59,719 bases of DNA from Psychrobacter sp. 5A.1 (GTDB lineage: Bacteria > Pseudomonadota > Gammaproteobacteria > Pseudomonadales > Moraxellaceae): positions 1 to 59,719 of the forward strand of contig NZ_JASDDJ010000016.1 of NCBI RefSeq assembly GCF_030407455.1. The letters run 5' to 3'. The stretch's first letter is position 1. Each line of letters begins with the position of its first letter. Under the pieces are notes generated by a model. That model did not search any database and was not told the DNA's origin. It saw nothing but the letters and a program-made list of their open reading frames with translations. Below, piece after piece: positions 55,931-59,719 of the stretch. The position numbers were made by a program, and so were the translations under genes.

Positions 55931-57430
55931 ATGAACGGAGTTTCTAGTGGCGTGCTGATATCACTTGGCGCCTATTTTTTAGTGATGCTTGGGATTGGAG
56001 TTTACGCTTATTTTAAGCAATCCAATGATACCGAAGGCTATATGTTAGGCGGTCGTAACTTGGGCCCAGCAGTCACCGCACTTTCTGCAGGTGCATCAGA
56101 TATGTCAGGTTGGTTATTACTTGGCTTGCCTGGTTATATGTTTGCCGATGGTGTGGTCAGTATTTGGATTGCGCTTGGTTTGACGCTAGGTGCGTTATTG
56201 AACTATCTCATTGTGGCACCGCGTCTTCGTGTTTATACCGAAGTGGCTGACAATGCCATCACCCTACCTGATTATTTTGCCAACCGCTTCGAAGACAAGT
56301 CGCACATGCTACGCGTCATCTCAGCCGTGGTCATCATTCTATTCTTTACCGTTTACACCGCTGCAAGTCTGGTTGGTGGTGGTAAGCTCTTTGAAAGCTC
56401 GCTAAACCTATCGTATAGCACTGGCCTTTGGGTGACTGCTGGTGTGGTTGTCGCATACACCTTGTTTGGTGGTTTCTTAGCTGTATCAATGACCGATTTT
56501 GTGCAGGGCGTTATCATGCTTTTTGCCATGGTAATCGTACCTGTTGTTGCCTTTACTGATCTTGGTGGTATTTCAGCCACTACAGAAGCGGTTAGAAATA
56601 TCGACCCTACCCTTTTAGACGTTACTAGCGGTATGAGTGTCATCGGTATTATTTCGTTAATGGCATGGGGTTTAGGTTACTTTGGCCAACCGCATATTAT
56701 CGTACGTTTTATGGCGATTCGTTCAGTCAAAGATGTTCCGACAGCACGTAATATCGGTATGAGCTGGATGGTTGTTAGTCTTATTGGTTCATTAATGACT
56801 GGTTTTGCTGGTCGTGCCTATGTACAAAAAACCTCTATGACTCTAGACGATCCTGAGACGATCTTTTTAGTGTTCACTCAGTTCTTATTCCATCCATTGG
56901 TTTCAGGTTTCTTATTAGCAGCTATTTTAGCAGCCATTATGAGTACCATTTCATCACAGCTATTGGTGGTATCAAGCTCTCTAACCAAAGATGTTTATAA
57001 ACTATTCTTTGATCAAGACGCACCAGAAGCTCGCCAAGTATTAGTTGGTCGTATTTCTGTTGTAGCGGTTGCTCTGGTATCTATCATGCTTGCCTCTAAT
57101 CCAGACAGTTCAGTATTGAAATTGGTTTCTAACGCATGGGCAGGATTTGGGGCTGCATTTGGTCCATTGGTTATCTTCAGTCTGACATGGCGTGGTATGA
57201 ACCGTAATGGTGCAGTTGCCGGTATGGTTATTGGTGCATTGACTGTTATCTTATGGATTTATGGGCCTTTTGAGATGAATGGTATGGCATTAAATAGCTG
57301 GTTATATGCTATCGTTCCAGGCTTTATCTTAAGTACTATTGCTATCTTTGCAGTTAGTATCATGACTGGTGGTCCACGACCTTCAGTTTCTGCTAAGTAC
57401 AAAGAAATGGAGCTAAACTTAAATAAATAA
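55931..57430 (+). CDS. putP: Sodium/proline symporter
   Basis: 499 residues (standard length) with about 13 transmembrane helices of the SSS family. Signatures: YFKQSNDTEGYMLGGRNLGPAVTALSAGASDMSGWLLLGLPG (about residues 27-68, including the Na+/proline site around ASDMSGW), APRLRVYTEVADNAITLPDYFANRF, TLFGGFLAVSMTDFVQG, and LGYFGQPHIIVRFMAIRS. The RBS AAGGAC is a few bases before ATG. putA is not adjacent. Confidence 0.95.
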   Translation: MNGVSSGVLISLGAYFLVMLGIGVYAYFKQSNDTEGYMLGGRNLGPAVTALSAGASDMSGWLLLGLPGYMFADGVVSIWIALGLTLGALLNYLIVAPRLRVYTEVADNAITLPDYFANRFEDKSHMLRVISAVVIILFFTVYTAASLVGGGKLFESSLNLSYSTGLWVTAGVVVAYTLFGGFLAVSMTDFVQGVIMLFAMVIVPVVAFTDLGGISATTEAVRNIDPTLLDVTSGMSVIGIISLMAWGLGYFGQPHIIVRFMAIRSVKDVPTARNIGMSWMVVSLIGSLMTGFAGRAYVQKTSMTLDDPETIFLVFTQFLFHPLVSGFLLAAILAAIMSTISSQLLVVSSSLTKDVYKLFFDQDAPEARQVLVGRISVVAVALVSIMLASNPDSSVLKLVSNAWAGFGAAFGPLVIFSLTWRGMNRNGAVAGMVIGALTVILWIYGPFEMNGMALNSWLYAIVPGFILSTIAIFAVSIMTGGPRPSVSAKYKEMELNLNK

Positions 57431-57460
57431 GTTTATGCTGCAACTTTACCTTATCGCTAT

Positions 57461-57495
57461 AAAAAAACCTCGTCACTATTTGGCGAGGTTTTTTT
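57461..57495 (+). terminator. Rho-independent terminator of putP
   Basis: AAAAAAACCTCG (57461-57472) pairs with CGAGGTTTTTTT (57484-57495). Confidence 0.9.
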
Positions 57496-57688
57496 ATGAG
57501 TGGTTATTTGGTGTTAATCGATTGTAATTTTGACACCAAATAATCGAGGGCAAGCGATACATGAGTATAGAGCGTGTTATCAGATGTTTGATGATAAATG
57601 AACGAGCACTAGTCTAATGTCTAAAATATCCTAGGCCGTGTTGAATATTCACAAATAAGCACTGCTGATCACTGCGTTTTATCTAAGC

Positions 57689-57797
57689 TATAGTCAAAGA
57701 ACTCTAAAGTGGGCACAAGGCAGCCGACTGCAGATTGTACACGTAGTACATCTAAGGAGGGTAACGCCGTAGCAGTTTAGTATTGCACCGACTATAT
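57689..57797. repeat. MITE-like repeat, family C, copy 3
   Basis: Starts CTATAGTCAAAGA and ends CGACTATAT. The middle is near-identical to the copy at 1624-1732 (GCCGACTGCA, GTACACGTAGTACAT, AAGGAGGGTAACG). It lies in the 575-base gap between putP and the FadL gene. The rest of that gap shows family A-like fragments (GTATGTCCTCAAT at 57918) but no gene. Confidence 0.8.
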
Positions 57798-57951
57798 GTT
57801 CCAGACAAGGCGTAAAATGATGGTAATGCTCATGCCTTAACGAGGTTCACAACGCACTGTTTATATAGAACTGGGGGCAGTTTTAGCCTTAGATCTAATA
57901 TCAAACATCCCCTAGAGTATGTCCTCAATATCTTACTAAAAATCTCATTAA

Positions 57952-57978
57952 AAAAGCGACCCATTACAGGTCGCTTTT
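57952..57978 (-). terminator. Terminator of the FadL-type gene
   Basis: AAAAGCGACC pairs with GGTCGCTTTT. The T-run on the minus strand fits a terminator for the gene ending at 58006. Confidence 0.8.
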
Positions 57979-58005
57979 CGATTATCTAGCCATTATAAAA
58001 TCAGA

Positions 58006-59424
58006 TTATTTCGCTTGGTAAGAAATCTTCACACCAGCGATATAGCCATCGTTATCTTGGAAGTCACCAACGAGTTTATCACTAGGTAACTGTCCTTTTG
58101 CATCACCGAACCACAAATATTTGCCACCAGCTGATACAGCCCAATTTTCAGTAACATTATATTTCGCACCAAGGCCGACACTATAGTAACCTTCAATAGG
58201 GCCTAACGAAGTAACTGGATTGCCTGCACCACTATCCCAACCAACCGTACCGCTAATCGCAAGGGCAGGTGCGACGCGTTTCGCCAGACCAAGCTCTACT
58301 TGCCATTGATCATCTTCATACTCAACCAAGTTTAGTCCATCAGGGCCATAACTTATTTTACTAACATCGTTATACAGTGGTGGTGTGATGACAAAATCAC
58401 TCCATGGTACCCAGCGTACTTTTGCTGTTGCTAATGTTGTAGGATTGATACCTGTCTGAAAATCAAAGTTGACTGATTTAGGAGTAGTAATCTCATATTT
58501 GCTGTTTCTATTTGCGGCTGCAGCGGCTTGTTCTGGAGTGGCGCCAGCAGCAGCAGCTCTAAGACCCACTAGAGGATAGGTCTCAGATACTTCTATATTG
58601 TGATCAATTTCAGAACGATAAGTCAAAGCCGCCTTTAAGGCAATCTCAGGCTTACTATAAGCAATGCCTGCGATATAGCCGTAATCCATATCAGGATTAC
58701 TGTTTGACGTGTAGCCACTCGCAGGTCCATAAGCTAAACCGCGTAATTTTGTCTCAGACTGAATACGCTGGGCAACTGGACCACCATAAACTTGGAAGTT
58801 TTTATCAGCACCAAATTTCATACCAAGAATACCCGTTAGACTTTGGCTACGAACTTCTACATTAGTATTTTCGCCCGCAGTACCTGCTTCAGCTTGTGCT
58901 ACTGCTACTGCTCCACGCAATCTATCTAATGTAGCTTGCTGCTCTTCAGGTAAAGAACCATCGAATGGGGCAAGACTATCAATTGCACCCTCTGCAGCTG
59001 CAAGACTTGGCACTAATCCATTGGTAATAGAAGCAATAGAGGCGTCAACATCTCCTTGCGATACGAAGTTACTTTGAGTGTATTCAGCAGCCGCACCGAA
59101 AGGTTCATCGTATAAGACACCAACACTAAAAGTATCATTAATATCAGCTTTCACACCATAGCGGAAGAAATCATAAGCTTCAGCAATATCACCCGTCTCA
59201 TCACCACGTTCATAAGCATTTTGAGAAGGGTTGGCATTAGCGCTATCGTAACCACTCACATCTGCATCGATATAAGTATAAACAGCTTCAGCATAAGTAC
59301 CATCTTGAAAGAAAGCAGTGACATCTTGACCTGAACGATCAAGACCAGCAGCGTTGGTGACGCTAGCAACAGAAAGCGTAGCGATTGCTACTGCAAGGGT
59401 TTTCAAATGAAAGGTGGTGCGCAT
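58006..59424 (-). CDS. FadL/OmpP1-family outer-membrane transport protein
   Basis: 472 residues. A signal peptide (TLAVAIATLSVASVTNAAGL) is followed by the hatch and beta-barrel of FadL: AGLDRSGQDVTAFFQDGTYAEAVYTYID near the N-terminus, YDEPFGAAAEYTQSNF around residue 105-120, many amphipathic strands, and a C-terminal aromatic-poor GVKISYQAK. FadL proteins let long-chain fatty acids or hydrophobic compounds cross the outer membrane. A long Ala-rich insertion at about residues 130-185 (SITNGLVPSLAAAEGAID) is unusual. Confidence 0.9.
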   Translation of the reverse strand: MRTTFHLKTLAVAIATLSVASVTNAAGLDRSGQDVTAFFQDGTYAEAVYTYIDADVSGYDSANANPSQNAYERGDETGDIAEAYDFFRYGVKADINDTFSVGVLYDEPFGAAAEYTQSNFVSQGDVDASIASITNGLVPSLAAAEGAIDSLAPFDGSLPEEQQATLDRLRGAVAVAQAEAGTAGENTNVEVRSQSLTGILGMKFGADKNFQVYGGPVAQRIQSETKLRGLAYGPASGYTSNSNPDMDYGYIAGIAYSKPEIALKAALTYRSEIDHNIEVSETYPLVGLRAAAAGATPEQAAAAANRNSKYEITTPKSVNFDFQTGINPTTLATAKVRWVPWSDFVITPPLYNDVSKISYGPDGLNLVEYEDDQWQVELGLAKRVAPALAISGTVGWDSGAGNPVTSLGPIEGYYSVGLGAKYNVTENWAVSAGGKYLWFGDAKGQLPSDKLVGDFQDNDGYIAGVKISYQAK

Positions 59425-59719
59425 TGTGTATCTCCAACGGTCCTTGTTGTATTACTACCTTGACAACCAATATATAACATTGTTGCGCTTAACATTGAAG
59501 TTATCAAAGTCGTGTCCTAAGTTGAATACTAATGCCTTTTTGACACTAAAACAACAATTAAAGTGCTTTATTTCCCAATTATGACTGAACAGTACAAATT
59601 GGATACTGTCGTTTACTTCTGCTCATTGGTGTGCGTTTTTTCATATAGTCAGTTCAAAATAAAACTGTTATGGCTAGGACAAATATCATAAAACAATTTA
59701 GATAAGTCATTTTCCATCC
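59425..59719. other. Upstream region of the FadL gene, cut by the window edge
   Basis: A family C-like end (TCATATAGTCAGTTCAAAAT) begins at 59641, so another repeat copy may extend past the window. No gene is seen in the last 295 bases. Confidence 0.4.

Overview
The window looks like chromosomal DNA of a gammaproteobacterium of the Moraxellaceae, most likely Psychrobacter. This is an inference from gene flavour (type II secretion minor pseudopilins, a FimV-type polar protein, the leuC/leuD/leuB block with a divergent LysR gene, FadL, PutP), moderate A+T content and dispersed short inverted-terminal repeats. No 16S gene is present to prove it.

Layout. 1-1600: ribosomal operon rpsF-rpsR-rplI with an apparent autoregulatory leader. 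1900-9300: small metabolic units (glycerate permease and kinase, a Sel1 protein, a divergent LysR/VOC pair, an enoyl-CoA hydratase, and a D-amino-acid dehydrogenase with RidA). 10850-19310: a same-strand block of a UvrD-type helicase, a TerB-N/TerB-C protein, a BrxD-like ATPase and an Lhr-like helicase. The last three genes match the architecture of the Shango anti-phage system, but the helicase carries a single-base frameshift. 19750-23830: ychF, a histidine-rich MliC-like lipoprotein behind a Zur-like palindrome, dgt and a FabR-like regulator. 24060-31290: type II secretion genes gspH-I-J-K and gspE, with a TetR and a TatD gene between them. 31350-33360: trmO and fpr.

33516-38157: a tRNA-Leu(CAA) gene has been used as the attachment site of a 4.5-kb decayed integrative element. 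It is bounded by a 19-bp direct repeat and holds an integrase with two nonsense codons and a 17-repeat Sel1 protein. 38190-47420: dinB, queA, a FimV-like protein made as two polypeptides, an asparaginase, truA and infA. 47660-59420: an L,D-transpeptidase, the leucine block interrupted by two unrelated small genes, a LysR gene with a TTG start, putP and a FadL-type porin.

Three families of short, non-coding, terminal-inverted-repeat elements (about 176, 269 and 107 bp) are scattered through the intergenic regions. One of them appears to supply the stop codon of gspE. The most noteworthy systems are the Shango-like block with its UvrD neighbour, the Zur-box/His-rich lipoprotein, the tRNA-Leu island and the split FimV.
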